NCBI GenBank assembly: GCA_036275915.1
Contig: DASUCV010000020.1
Coordinates: 1-64,000, forward strand
Reading direction: 5' to 3'
Length of the DNA: 64,000 nucleotides
From: Candidatus Polarisedimenticolaceae bacterium
GTDB taxonomy: Bacteria; Acidobacteriota; Polarisedimenticolia; Polarisedimenticolales; DASRJG01
Shown here: piece by piece, positions 8,388 to 17,468 of the stretch
How the letters are laid out: each line of letters begins with the position of its first letter
Numbering within the stretch: position 1 is the stretch's first letter
Translations under genes and position numbers: made by a program
Notes under the pieces: model-generated
Database searches by the model: none
Told to the model about the DNA's origin: nothing
The model's input: only the letters and a program-made list of their open reading frames with translations

Positions 8388-10649
8388 TTATTCAACTTTG
8401 AACGATAGTCTCCGGGCTACCCACTCGCCCAGCTGAGATTCGTGGGCTCCCGGAGGCCGTGAAAACCGTCGGACAGCCTCGGGCTCGCCCCGACGAGGTA
8501 ATTCGCAGGCTTTCTTGAAGCTCTCTTGCCCGGCCTCCAGCGCGCGCACCTCTTCCATGAGGCTCAGGAGTCGCATGGGGTTGGTGTCCGCCACAACCAT
8601 GATCGAGTCCGTGCCTCCGGTACGGGAAACCAGGAACGGAATCGACATCGGCGCGGACCATCGGCTAGGGATCCGAACCGTCGCGCCGTCGCTTGACTCC
8701 AGCTCGTGAGTCGCCGAAGGATCCCATAGCTCTATTGACGGGCCCCCGCGGGCAGATGCGATATCCAACACATGCACGATGGCGACGTAGCTTCCGCGTT
8801 GTGCGTCGATCTGCAGATTCAAGTCAGCACAGTCGTCTGTCTGTCCAGGCTTGCACCGGACTCCAGTAATGACTCTCCTGCGCGAATCCAAGAGTCGGGC
8901 GTCGAGATTGAACGAGCCATCACCCCGGAGATCGAGCAGTTGCCGAACTTCCGCGCCGTGCAGCTCGGAGTAGGAAGCGATTGCAATCTTCTGCACGACG
9001 TCGCCGATTAGCTCCGGCTTCAAGTCGGAAGCGTTTGGCGGAATCGCGGAATCGAGGAGCTTCCGGCTAGTCGTTCCTCCTACAACTCCGAAGCGAAGTG
9101 AGCGCGATGATGAAGCGTCGACACTGAGTCGAAAATACCGCTCGGGATGAGGACCGAACTTCGCCATCTCATCGTCAGCGGGTCGGCCGTCCCTGAATAC
9201 GATCGCTGGGTGATCTGACACAAGCCGGTTGACGAGCTGCACCGCCATGTTCGAGGGGAATCCGTCCACGTAGACGATCGGACGATCATACTCGAAGGGG
9301 ATATTGCAGCGGACCGCAACTACGTCGGTCCTGTCAGCAATAGGATCTGTCGCGATACCGGTCACCTTCGTCGAGTCAGGCCATCGATATCGAACCGACT
9401 GCTGGTCACGGACGCCGACCAGTGCGAGGCGGGAGGAAAAGGCATCCCGCATTCGAGCCCGCCGTACGAGCACGTATGAGTCGAGCGGACTCACAGGCAC
9501 CGACGCTGGGACCTCTATCGTCCACTGGTTTCCAATCTCGAGATGGGCGGCCATCGCAAGTCGTGGATCGACATCACGATCCGTGAAAAGGAACGGCTCG
9601 TTTTCACGCCCCGCTTGCGCGCTGAACCCGGGTTGCATCTTCCGAAAAGAGCGCTCTGCGACCTCCGATCGAACACGCTCGAAAAGGAGCGAGATCGGGG
9701 CGCCTTGATCCAATCGCTCTGCCTCGCTCCAGAGCACGTAAGAAAATAATCCGCGCGGCACGGAGTCGAACAACTGTTCGTAGGCGGTCGATCCACCCTC
9801 ATCCGTACCGCCTCGATGGACGTTCGACACGGCCGACAGGACGACGTAGCGGGCATCGGAAGGCAGGATTCGCCTGCCCGGCGAGCTCGCGTCGTGTCCC
9901 GCGTGGTCCATCGCTTTCTTTTCCGCCAGCACGCGTGCCCGGTCCGGAGTGTCTCGATTGAAAGTCATGTCCGCATGGCTCGTGTAGAGTTGCGTACGCG
10001 CATCGAGTTCCGGAACGACTCGCTCCTTGAGATCGACGCCACGGCCGCGAGGAAGCGATGCCGAGTGGCACGCATCGAAGATCAACAGGACATTCCGAGC
10101 GTCCGGACTCAGTCGATCGAACCACAAGAACAGCTCGTCATCCACGATGTCCGGGATGTTCTCTGTTCGTGCGTCGTACGGCAGAAGACTTGCGTCGTTG
10201 CCACCGCCCTCATCGCCGTTAATATCTGGAGCCTCCCCGCCATGGCCGCTCCAGAAAACGACAAGCGTATCCTCCCGACGAGTCGCTTCGACGGAAGCGA
10301 GGATTGCATCACGAATGCGCTTTCGCGTTGGGAGGTGGTCTTCGGAACCGAGCGGATCGCCGCTTACAAGCACCGTGATGTCATCAAAGTGGTACTTCGA
10401 TCGCAATAAGGTTTCGAGCGACCTGACATCGTGTGGCGGGCCCGCGAGAGGCTCGATGTCTCTACTCAGATATGAGCCGACCCCGATCAGGACGGCCCGC
10501 CGTATCCCCTTGTGAAATGCTGGTGTCGGCTCCTTCGGCGCGGGCCGTGATGCGCTCGCCACGATGATGGCGAAGCCGACTAAGACGATCCCCAATGCGG
10601 ATCGCATGCTCCAGACCACCCCACGATTCATTTCGCGTTTGAGAGCCAA
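8388..10649 (-). CDS. Exported caspase-family (C14) protease
   Basis: 753 aa. An N-terminal hydrophobic segment (about residues 13-33, SMRSALGIVLVGFAIIVASA) suggests export or membrane anchoring. The peptidase C14 domain spans about 48-340, with the catalytic His in FWSGHGG (H136) and Cys in LIFDACHSAS (C194). DDIT and DGRP-containing segments are typical of bacterial metacaspase-like proteins. The C-terminal 400 residues are beta-rich and unassigned. The start overlaps the end of the trypsin-like gene by 22 bp, indicating one operon, and the anti-sigma-like gene follows after 99 bp. Family members cleave after Arg/Lys or Asp; the target here is unknown. Confidence 0.87.
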   Translation of the reverse strand: MALKREMNRGVVWSMRSALGIVLVGFAIIVASASRPAPKEPTPAFHKGIRRAVLIGVGSYLSRDIEPLAGPPHDVRSLETLLRSKYHFDDITVLVSGDPLGSEDHLPTRKRIRDAILASVEATRREDTLVVFWSGHGGEAPDINGDEGGGNDASLLPYDARTENIPDIVDDELFLWFDRLSPDARNVLLIFDACHSASLPRGRGVDLKERVVPELDARTQLYTSHADMTFNRDTPDRARVLAEKKAMDHAGHDASSPGRRILPSDARYVVLSAVSNVHRGGTDEGGSTAYEQLFDSVPRGLFSYVLWSEAERLDQGAPISLLFERVRSEVAERSFRKMQPGFSAQAGRENEPFLFTDRDVDPRLAMAAHLEIGNQWTIEVPASVPVSPLDSYVLVRRARMRDAFSSRLALVGVRDQQSVRYRWPDSTKVTGIATDPIADRTDVVAVRCNIPFEYDRPIVYVDGFPSNMAVQLVNRLVSDHPAIVFRDGRPADDEMAKFGPHPERYFRLSVDASSSRSLRFGVVGGTTSRKLLDSAIPPNASDLKPELIGDVVQKIAIASYSELHGAEVRQLLDLRGDGSFNLDARLLDSRRRVITGVRCKPGQTDDCADLNLQIDAQRGSYVAIVHVLDIASARGGPSIELWDPSATHELESSDGATVRIPSRWSAPMSIPFLVSRTGGTDSIMVVADTNPMRLLSLMEEVRALEAGQESFKKACELPRRGEPEAVRRFSRPPGAHESQLGEWVARRLSFKVE

Positions 10650-11914
10650 TAGTCGATCGTTCCATCGCCATCCACGTCGAGGCCACGCTTGTCGATTACT
10701 CCGTCCTCGTCCTCGTCGAAGACGTAGAAATTGGGTGGCCCTGAGCCAGCGAGGTTTATCGCGAGGCCATCGGCGACGCCGTTGTGATTGGAGTCAAGAA
10801 TCCAAAAGTCGACCTCATCGTCGGAGTCGACGTCAACCGCGTACGCATCGTTGATACCGTCATTATTGATGTCTACTTCTTGGAACCGAGAGTCCGGCGG
10901 CAGTTCCTTGCCAAGGAGCTTGGAGGCGTTCTTCGGTAGCGCTGGAGACTTCGGTGCTACATATGTCGGCGGATGTTTGACGATCTCGTCGATCTCGCTC
11001 ACCGCAATTGCCATGTTGAGTCCTTGAACCACAGCCTGTTTCCCTCCGGACTCGGCGAACGCGACGAGCCCAATCACCTGCCCATCGCCGTTGAAGAGTG
11101 GGCCGCCTGAATTGCCCGAGCTGATAGGTGTCTGAGTCTGGATCACGCTTGCCTTCAGGTCGACCGACGGCGATTGGAAGTATCCGGACACCTCGAACTC
11201 TGGCCGGATCTGGCTCACAATTCCTTGCGAGAGACTCCATGGGTAACCGAGCGGATGTCCGATCGCAAAGACGTCGTCACCTACTCGCACTGCCTTGAGG
11301 CTTCCGAGGGGCACCGGCTGCACGTTGAGCGCAGTCGCCGGCACCCTCAGCAATGCCAAGTCCGCAGAGGGCTTGGCTGCGATGACGTGCGCCACGAATA
11401 TGTCTGCGTGTTCAGCGGGTTGCATCTCGCTTGAGCGGGTCAGAATGCATGCTGTGGGCTGGTTTTCCACCACGTGATAATTCGTGGCGATGAGCCCTGA
11501 CTTGTCGATGACAACGCCGGCTCCCTCACCGTCAGGCGTCATGATGCGCACCACGCTGTCTGCACGCTTCTTGTAGACGCTGACCGCACCAGGCGACTTC
11601 CCAACGCTCGGGTTCTTCGATCCGCCTTGTTGACCTCCTTGCGACAGGGCCTCCGCGCAACGGCTGTAAGTGATTGCTGAGCGCTCATCCAGGTTCTGGA
11701 CGAGACGTGGGTAGCTGCTTCTTAGTGTCGGCGAAATTCCATTGATAGGGTGCCAAGTCGGCTTCTGTCCGCCGCGGCTCGCCTTGACGGTCGCAACAAG
11801 CGCAGCCGGTACGTTTGTGACCCCATTCCCATTCGAAGGCGTGGCGGCGGGAGATGAAGTGGTCGCTCTGACGAGCAACAGGCATGCGACAAGAGTGGCG
11901 ACTTTAGGTTCCAT
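10628..11914 (-). CDS. Exported S1C trypsin-like (HtrA/DegP-like) protease with C-terminal Ca-repeat tail
   Basis: 428 aa. A Shine-Dalgarno (GGAGGT) precedes the ATG and the N-terminus is a short signal peptide (LVACLLLVRATTSS). The chymotrypsin-fold domain (about 110-310) has all three catalytic residues: H147 in ATNYHVV, D185 in SADLALL and S269 in SSGNSGGP. There is no PDZ domain, unlike classical DegP. Residues about 345-428 carry Asp-rich EF-hand/TSP3-like motifs (DINNDGINDAY, DSDDEVDF, DEDEDGVIDKRG, DVDGDGTIDYW), suggesting Ca-dependent stability or localisation. It is the first gene of the run trypsin - caspase - anti-sigma-like. Confidence 0.88.
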   Translation of the reverse strand: MEPKVATLVACLLLVRATTSSPAATPSNGNGVTNVPAALVATVKASRGGQKPTWHPINGISPTLRSSYPRLVQNLDERSAITYSRCAEALSQGGQQGGSKNPSVGKSPGAVSVYKKRADSVVRIMTPDGEGAGVVIDKSGLIATNYHVVENQPTACILTRSSEMQPAEHADIFVAHVIAAKPSADLALLRVPATALNVQPVPLGSLKAVRVGDDVFAIGHPLGYPWSLSQGIVSQIRPEFEVSGYFQSPSVDLKASVIQTQTPISSGNSGGPLFNGDGQVIGLVAFAESGGKQAVVQGLNMAIAVSEIDEIVKHPPTYVAPKSPALPKNASKLLGKELPPDSRFQEVDINNDGINDAYAVDVDSDDEVDFWILDSNHNGVADGLAINLAGSGPPNFYVFDEDEDGVIDKRGLDVDGDGTIDYWLSNAK

Positions 11915-12241
11915 GGGACCTCCGTGCGTTGCGTCGCACTAATAGTTGCGGAGAGTATGCCTCAACTGTTCACCAATCCCTCCCCTCCCGTCTTGCCGTC
12001 CTAGTGCCCCCGCTCTAGGACCCATTCGAATCGGGTGGCGAAGGGTCAGCAACCGCGCGGACCGAGGTTGAGATGACTGGACCCCCGCTGACGACGATGC
12101 CCGCGTCGCGGGGGGACGCAGCGCTCGTGTCGGTCGTTCGCGGCCCTCTGTGCAACTCAAGAGGCCGCCACGTGCCCACTTGCCTAACGAACTCCACCCC
12201 GAAACGTATGAGATCGTTGATCGCCGCCTGGGAGGACCCGA
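11915..12241. other. Intergenic region between the divergent protease and metallopeptidase genes
   Basis: 327 bp without a convincing gene. It contains the Shine-Dalgarno of the trypsin gene at its left edge and GGGAGGA just before the ATG at 12242 at its right edge. GC rises to the level of region 2 across this interval, so it marks the right boundary of the lower-GC protease module. No clear inverted repeat or attachment site was seen. Confidence 0.6.
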
Positions 12242-13447
12242 ATGCGCTTCGCCTTGCCTGCCGCCCTGATCGCCGGCGCCGCGCTGCTCGCCATCGCCAC
12301 GCCTGCCGAGGCGCGCTCGAAGCCCAGCCACGACCCCGACAAGGCGAAGATCGTCACCTCCGACCTTCCCAACTTCGTGCGCGCGTTCGCGCTCGCCTCG
12401 GCCCACGACGCGCCCGCGGAGAAGGAGAAGATCTTCCAGCGCGAGTACCTCGACAAGGGAACGCCCGGTCTCAAGGACTTCGTCAGAGAGCGGATCCAGT
12501 CGGCGAAGAACCTCGCCGCCGCGACGGCGAAGAGGCCGAACTACTACGCATCGCTCGAGCAGGCCGTGCCGCAGGTCGCGGCAATGGAGCCGGCAATTCG
12601 CAAGAGCCTGCGCAAGCTGAAGGACCTCTACCCCGGCGCCGTCTTCCCCGACGTGTACATCCTCATCGGCGTCATGAACTCCGGCGGCACCGTCTCGGAC
12701 GCCGGCCTCCTCATCGGGCTCGACATGCACGCGAAGACGGAAGGCACCGACATGTCCGAGATGAGCGATTGGCTGAAGGCTGTCCTCGGCCCGCTCGACG
12801 CGCTCCCCGGCATCGTCGCGCACGAGCTGATGCACTACCAGCAGGGGCCGGAGGGCAAAACGCTCCTCGCGAAGGCGTGCAGCGAGGGGTTCGCGGACTT
12901 CGTCGGCGAGCTGATCTCAGGCCAGAACATCAACGCCCACCTGCGCGCCTACGGCGACGCCCACGAGGCGGAGCTGTGGCGCGAGTTCCGCGCCGAGATG
13001 AACGGCACCGACTTCTCGCACTGGCTCTATCAAGGAAGCAGCGCCACCGGCGACAGGCCTGCGGACCTCGGCTACTACGTCGGCTACCGCATCGCCGCGG
13101 CGTACTACGCGAAGTCCTCAGACAAGAAGAAGGCCGTGCGGGAGATCCTCACCGTGACGGATTACGAGAGATTGCTGCGGGAGAGTGGGTACGGGGAAGG
13201 GGCTCATCCCAACAGCAGCTCGAGATCTTCGCGCGTGAGCGTGCGCAGCACCGACTCGTCCGCGGCCAGTATCGAGTCGGCGAGCGCGCGCTTGTGTTCC
13301 TGCAGCGCGATGATCTTCTCCTCGACGGTGTCGCGAGCGACCAGCCGATACGCGATGACCGGCTTGTCCTGGCCGATGCGGTGCGCGCGGTCGATGGCCT
13401 GCGCCTCGACCGCGGGGTTCCACCACGGATCCAGAAGGAAGACGTAA
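12242..13447 (+). CDS. Exported zinc metallopeptidase (DUF2268-like) with read-through C-terminus
   Basis: 401 aa as it stands. A signal peptide (MRFALPAALIAGAALLAIAT, cleavage near AEA) is followed by a domain with a zinc motif AHELMHYQQ (H194, E195, H198) and a downstream acidic ligand candidate in CSEGFADF (E215), the pattern of predicted Zn proteases of the DUF2268 type. Recognisable protein ends near residue 321 (RESGYGEG). The last 80 or so residues (Ser/Arg-rich) are encoded antisense to the SNF2 gene, a convergent overlap of 244 bp. The natural stop appears to be lost, or a frame error is present. A good GGGAGGA ribosome site precedes the ATG. Confidence 0.72.
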   Translation: MRFALPAALIAGAALLAIATPAEARSKPSHDPDKAKIVTSDLPNFVRAFALASAHDAPAEKEKIFQREYLDKGTPGLKDFVRERIQSAKNLAAATAKRPNYYASLEQAVPQVAAMEPAIRKSLRKLKDLYPGAVFPDVYILIGVMNSGGTVSDAGLLIGLDMHAKTEGTDMSEMSDWLKAVLGPLDALPGIVAHELMHYQQGPEGKTLLAKACSEGFADFVGELISGQNINAHLRAYGDAHEAELWREFRAEMNGTDFSHWLYQGSSATGDRPADLGYYVGYRIAAAYYAKSSDKKKAVREILTVTDYERLLRESGYGEGAHPNSSSRSSRVSVRSTDSSAASIESASARLCSCSAMIFSSTVSRATSRYAMTGLSWPMRCARSMACASTAGFHHGSRRKT

Positions 13448-16400
13448 CCCGCCGCCGTGAGGTTCAGCCCGTACCCGCCGGCCTTCAGGCTCAGGAGGAA
13501 CAGACGGCAATCGGGGTCCGTCTGGAAGCGTCGGACGGCCTCCTCGCGTGCCGCCGCCGGAGTGGCGCCGTCGAGGTAGGCCGTGCCGATGTTCAGCGCG
13601 TGGAGACGCGGCTTCACGAGCGCGAGCAGGCTCGTGAACTGGGAGAAGACGAGGGCTTTGTGTCCCTCTTCGAGCACCTCGCCGAGACGCTCGACGAGGA
13701 GATCGAGCTTCGCGCTGTCCGCGAGGTCGTTGCCGTCGATCAACCCGGGGTGGCACGCGGCCTGCCTCAGTCGCAGAAGCGCCTCGAGGACGTGAATCTT
13801 CGACGTCGCGAGCCCTTGGCGGCTGACGCGGCCGAGAATCGCCGCCCGGTAGTGCGTGCGCAGCTCGTCGTACGCCCGCCGCTGGATCGTGCCCAGCTCG
13901 CACCACAGGGTCTGCTCGGTGCGGGTGGGAAGCTCGGGCGCCACCCGCTCCTTCGTGCGGCGCAGGATGAACGGCCGCAACGCACGTGCGAGCGTTTGTT
14001 GTCCCGCGTCGGCGCCCACGGCCTCGGTCAGCGCCCGAAAAGCCGGAGAGCTGCCGAGCATGCCGGGATTCAGGAACTCGAAGATGCTCCACAGCTCACC
14101 GAGATGGTTCTCGATCGGCGTGCCGGTCAAGGCCAAGCGATGACGCCCTCGAAGCAACCGGGCGGCCTTGGCGGCCTGGCTCGACGCGTTCTTGATCGCC
14201 TGCGCTTCGTCCAGCACGATGTAGTCGAATTCGATCTTCGAGAGCGCCGCCGCATCCCGCCGCAGCGTGCCGTAGCTGGTCACGATGAGGTCATGCGTTC
14301 CGACGTTTCCTGTGTCACGGGAGATTCCCGTGTGGTCGAGCACGCGCAACTTCGGGGTGAAGCGTCTTGCTTCGGCGATCCAGTTGAAGACGACCGAGCG
14401 TGGCGCGACCACGAGCGACGTGGGCCGCGCAGCGTCTTTCCCCCTCCCGCGGGAGGCCAGGAGGGCCAGAACCTGCACCGTCTTTCCGAGGCCCATGTCA
14501 TCGGCCAAGCAGCCGCCGAATCCGAACTCTCGCAGGAAGCGAAACCAGCCGAGCCCCTCGCGTTGGTACGCGCGCAGCGTGCCTTCGAACGACCGCGGCT
14601 CCGCGACGGGCCCGACGCCTTCGAAGCGCGCGAGCTTCTTCCTCGCCTTCTCGAAGATCGCGTCGGCGGAGATCTCCGGCATCTCCGCGAGGAGAGCGTC
14701 GAGGAATCCGGCCTGATGCGCTCCGAAGCGAACCGACTTCGCGTCGGCGCGCGCCATCGCCGCCAGTGGTGCGACGCGCTCCAGCCACACTTCCGGCAGC
14801 ACGCCCCACGATCCGTCACCGAGCCTCACGTACCGCTCGCCCTTGCGGGCCGCCGCCAGCAGCGCCGGAAGCGGGACTTCGGTATCTCCGAAGGTCGCTC
14901 CTCCCTGAAGCTCGAACCAGTCCTGCCCCGACACGACGCGCAGCCGCTGCGACGTGGACGACCGGTAGACGTTCCCCTCCGCCTCGACCCGCCACCCCGC
15001 CTCGATCAGGGGCGCGACTACTTTCGGGAGGAACGAAGGGGGAAGGAGCCACTCGCCGTTACTCCGGGCCGGACCGTCGTCGCGGAATCCCGCACCGAGC
15101 AATCTCGTCCGGGCGGCGTCCTCGGCCACGCGATCACGCGTGACGAACACACGGCGGCCGGCCTCGAAGAGCCTCGCCCGCGCATCGTTGGCGTCGACCT
15201 CCATGCCGTCGTAGAGGAACGACAGGCGAGCCATGAGCTTTTCCTGCCCGTCGAACCGACGAGGCCTCTCGATCTTCAGCGCCGGCACCGGAGTCCCGCC
15301 GACCTCGGCAAAGCGCAAGCGTTCGGGAACGCGCACCTCCGCGCCCCGCGTGCGCTCGAAAACCGAAGCGACGAGCCGCGGCCCATCGTCGGCCCGGACG
15401 GCGATCGGACCTTCCTCCTTGATCATCGCGAGCACCGCATGACTGGCGGGATCGGCGAGGCGCGAGACCGCACCCTCGTGAAGGAAGTACCCGGAGGAAA
15501 GGACGAAATCGATCGCGTTCGCGCTCAGCTTCTCACCCGGCCGCTCGACCGTTGCGCTCAGCGTGTACCCGCCGCGTTTTCGCGCTTCCGCGACCTCGAC
15601 GACCGTCCTCCATGGATCGACGAGGTCGGAACGCAGCGGCAGCGCCGCTTCGCTCTGCCCGCGCGAGACGAAGCAGCGCGCCGTCGCCGCAAGCGCCGGG
15701 ACCAGGAGTTCGATGCCCTCGGCCGACAGCAACGCGGGGTTCCCGACGCGCTCGTGCACGCGCCCGCCGCCGAATCGTGATTCCCTGGTGTCGCTGCCGC
15801 GAATCAGCGCGAAGACTCTGCGGTCGGCCGGGTCCGCGAGATGCTCGGCCTCTCCGAAGCGGATGCTGAGCGGGATCTCGCGCCCCCACGTTCCATCTCT
15901 CTTCTTGTCTCGGCGTTTCAGCTCGACGACGAGCGCTCCGTACCTCGAGGCGTTGGCAAGATCGATCGTGTACCGCAGCTCGGCCTTCGCCTGGTCGAAC
16001 GGCGGCGCTTGAGCGTTTCGATCGCGCGCGAGATCGAGCGCGCTCAGGCGCTGGAGCCATGCCGGGTCACGTGACTGTTCGGGCACCCGCTCCGGCCGGG
16101 ACGGTGCCTCGAGCGCGTCCCGCGACGCGCCGGTCTTGACGAGCGACGGATCGGGCGCGAGGTCGATCGGGCTCGCATTCGCGCCGAACTTCTTCGACCG
16201 GTCGGCCTCGAGGATCGCCGCCCACACGTGCTTGCACGGCTCCACGTTCTTGACGAAGTACGGACATGAGCAAGAACAATGGAGGCTGGCGCCTTCCAGG
16301 GCCAGCGAGACCGCGTATTCCTCCGTGCCCCGGACGATCGCCAATGCGTGCGGGCCATCGACGAACGCGATTCGGGCCCGCGCCCGCTGAAAATAGTCGA

Positions 16401-16485
16401 GACCCCGCCGCCGCTGGATCTCCGAAATCCCGTTCTCCAGCCGCAGCGACAGCGACACGATCTCCTCTAGAGCCCCCGCGCCCAT
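13204..16485 (-). CDS. SWIM zinc-finger / SNF2-family helicase (RapA/HepA-like)
   Basis: 1093 aa. An N-terminal SWIM zinc finger (CSCSCPYF near 70-77, then CKHVW near 84-88) is followed by a roughly 500-residue linker. A full SNF2 motor follows: Walker A DDMGLGKTVQ (about residue 660), DEAQ box LDEAQAIKN (about 757), ALTGTPIENHLGELWS, and helicase C motifs VFSQFTSLL and WWNPAVEAQAIDRAHRIGQ. Proteins of this layout are ATP-driven DNA translocases that remodel nucleoprotein, often acting on RNA polymerase or in repair. The ATG lies inside the upstream radical SAM gene (19-bp overlap), so the two are translationally coupled. An internal GTG a few codons on is a possible alternative start. Confidence 0.92.
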   Translation of the reverse strand: MGAGALEEIVSLSLRLENGISEIQRRRGLDYFQRARARIAFVDGPHALAIVRGTEEYAVSLALEGASLHCSCSCPYFVKNVEPCKHVWAAILEADRSKKFGANASPIDLAPDPSLVKTGASRDALEAPSRPERVPEQSRDPAWLQRLSALDLARDRNAQAPPFDQAKAELRYTIDLANASRYGALVVELKRRDKKRDGTWGREIPLSIRFGEAEHLADPADRRVFALIRGSDTRESRFGGGRVHERVGNPALLSAEGIELLVPALAATARCFVSRGQSEAALPLRSDLVDPWRTVVEVAEARKRGGYTLSATVERPGEKLSANAIDFVLSSGYFLHEGAVSRLADPASHAVLAMIKEEGPIAVRADDGPRLVASVFERTRGAEVRVPERLRFAEVGGTPVPALKIERPRRFDGQEKLMARLSFLYDGMEVDANDARARLFEAGRRVFVTRDRVAEDAARTRLLGAGFRDDGPARSNGEWLLPPSFLPKVVAPLIEAGWRVEAEGNVYRSSTSQRLRVVSGQDWFELQGGATFGDTEVPLPALLAAARKGERYVRLGDGSWGVLPEVWLERVAPLAAMARADAKSVRFGAHQAGFLDALLAEMPEISADAIFEKARKKLARFEGVGPVAEPRSFEGTLRAYQREGLGWFRFLREFGFGGCLADDMGLGKTVQVLALLASRGRGKDAARPTSLVVAPRSVVFNWIAEARRFTPKLRVLDHTGISRDTGNVGTHDLIVTSYGTLRRDAAALSKIEFDYIVLDEAQAIKNASSQAAKAARLLRGRHRLALTGTPIENHLGELWSIFEFLNPGMLGSSPAFRALTEAVGADAGQQTLARALRPFILRRTKERVAPELPTRTEQTLWCELGTIQRRAYDELRTHYRAAILGRVSRQGLATSKIHVLEALLRLRQAACHPGLIDGNDLADSAKLDLLVERLGEVLEEGHKALVFSQFTSLLALVKPRLHALNIGTAYLDGATPAAAREEAVRRFQTDPDCRLFLLSLKAGGYGLNLTAAGYVFLLDPWWNPAVEAQAIDRAHRIGQDKPVIAYRLVARDTVEEKIIALQEHKRALADSILAADESVLRTLTREDLELLLG

Positions 16486-17339
16486 TCCGGCCGGATGGGG
16501 ATGCGGCCGGCCAGCGCGTCATCGAGGAGCTCGAGCATCCGTGCGCCGTCACGGGGAAGTCGTCCGCCGAGCGGCAGGTAGTTCGAGGCGTGATTCGTCC
16601 GGAAGATGGCGTCGCTGGGCTGCGCCTCGGCGATGAACGTCCGTGCCTCACGGAGCAACCCTTCGATAGAAGGAAGCGCGAACTTCCCGGCGGCCTCGAG
16701 CTTCGCGATCGGCGTGCCCGGAATCACGGTGAGGGTGAGGAGCGACAGGAAGCGCGGGTCCATCGCGGTGGCGAGTCTGGCGGAGGCGGTCGCGTGCTCC
16801 TCGCTGCGCTCGGTCCCACCGGCGCCGAGGAGGAAGATCGCGGAGAGCTTCATGCCGGCCTCGCGCGCGCGGCGGGCGGCCTCGACGTGGTCGTCGAAGC
16901 CGGCCCCTTTGGCGATGCGCTTCATCGTGACGTCGTCCCCCGATTCGGGTCCGATGTAGAGCAGGCTCAAGCCGGCCTCGCGAAGGCGGGCGAGCTCCGC
17001 GGGCGACTTCTCGTTGAGGTTGATCGCCGTGGCGTACGCGCTCACGCGCCGGAGACGCGGAAAGGCGTCGCGGCACGCCGCGAGGATCGTCTCCCATGTG
17101 GCGACGTCCATCCCGAGCGCGTCGCCGTCAGCGACGAAGACCCTGTCGACCGACTCGCCGTGAACCGAGCGCGCGGCGCTGATGTCCTCGAGCGTCTCCC
17201 TCAGCTCGCGCACGCGGTACCGCTTGTCGCGGTACATGGCGCAGTAGGTGCAAGCGTTCCACGAACAGCCGATCGTGGCCTGGAGAATGAGCGAGTCCGC
17301 CTCGCTGGGCGGGCGGAAGACCGGTTCCTCGTAGCGCAT
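16467..17339 (-). CDS. Radical SAM enzyme with CX4CX2C cluster motif
   Basis: 290 aa. The 4Fe-4S motif is GCSWNACTYC (C25, C30, C33), i.e. CX4CX2C rather than the canonical CX3CX2C, followed by AMYRDKRY. Other family features are FVADGDAL, a glycine/SAM-binding segment and YIGPESGDD in the TIM-barrel. It is short, with only a small extension after the barrel. Substrate unknown; the fold generates a 5'-deoxyadenosyl radical from SAM. The end overlaps the SNF2 gene start. The closest recollection is a group of Elp3/HemN-like radical SAM proteins with the same GCSWxxC spacing, which makes the spacing a subgroup trait rather than damage. Confidence 0.85.
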   Translation of the reverse strand: MRYEEPVFRPPSEADSLILQATIGCSWNACTYCAMYRDKRYRVRELRETLEDISAARSVHGESVDRVFVADGDALGMDVATWETILAACRDAFPRLRRVSAYATAINLNEKSPAELARLREAGLSLLYIGPESGDDVTMKRIAKGAGFDDHVEAARRAREAGMKLSAIFLLGAGGTERSEEHATASARLATAMDPRFLSLLTLTVIPGTPIAKLEAAGKFALPSIEGLLREARTFIAEAQPSDAIFRTNHASNYLPLGGRLPRDGARMLELLDDALAGRIPIRPEWARGL

Positions 17340-17468
17340 GGGCGTCGAACCAGAGGGTAGCGCATCGGCCCTGAGGATCCCGTCAGATGCCGCGCCGGCT
17401 CCTCGCCTCCACGACTATCATCCCGCTCACCACGACCCCGCTACGGATCTGCGCAAGGAGCCGTGCCC

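Noticed and set aside
10788-10890. EF-hand-like Asp repeats as a separate small gene
   Set aside because: The motifs are in frame with the trypsin-like domain and there is no internal start with a ribosome site.
12073-15780. 1235-codon plus-strand open frame
   Set aside because: It is antisense to the SNF2 helicase and out of frame with the metallopeptidase. Its composition is Arg-rich without any domain, a typical high-GC shadow.
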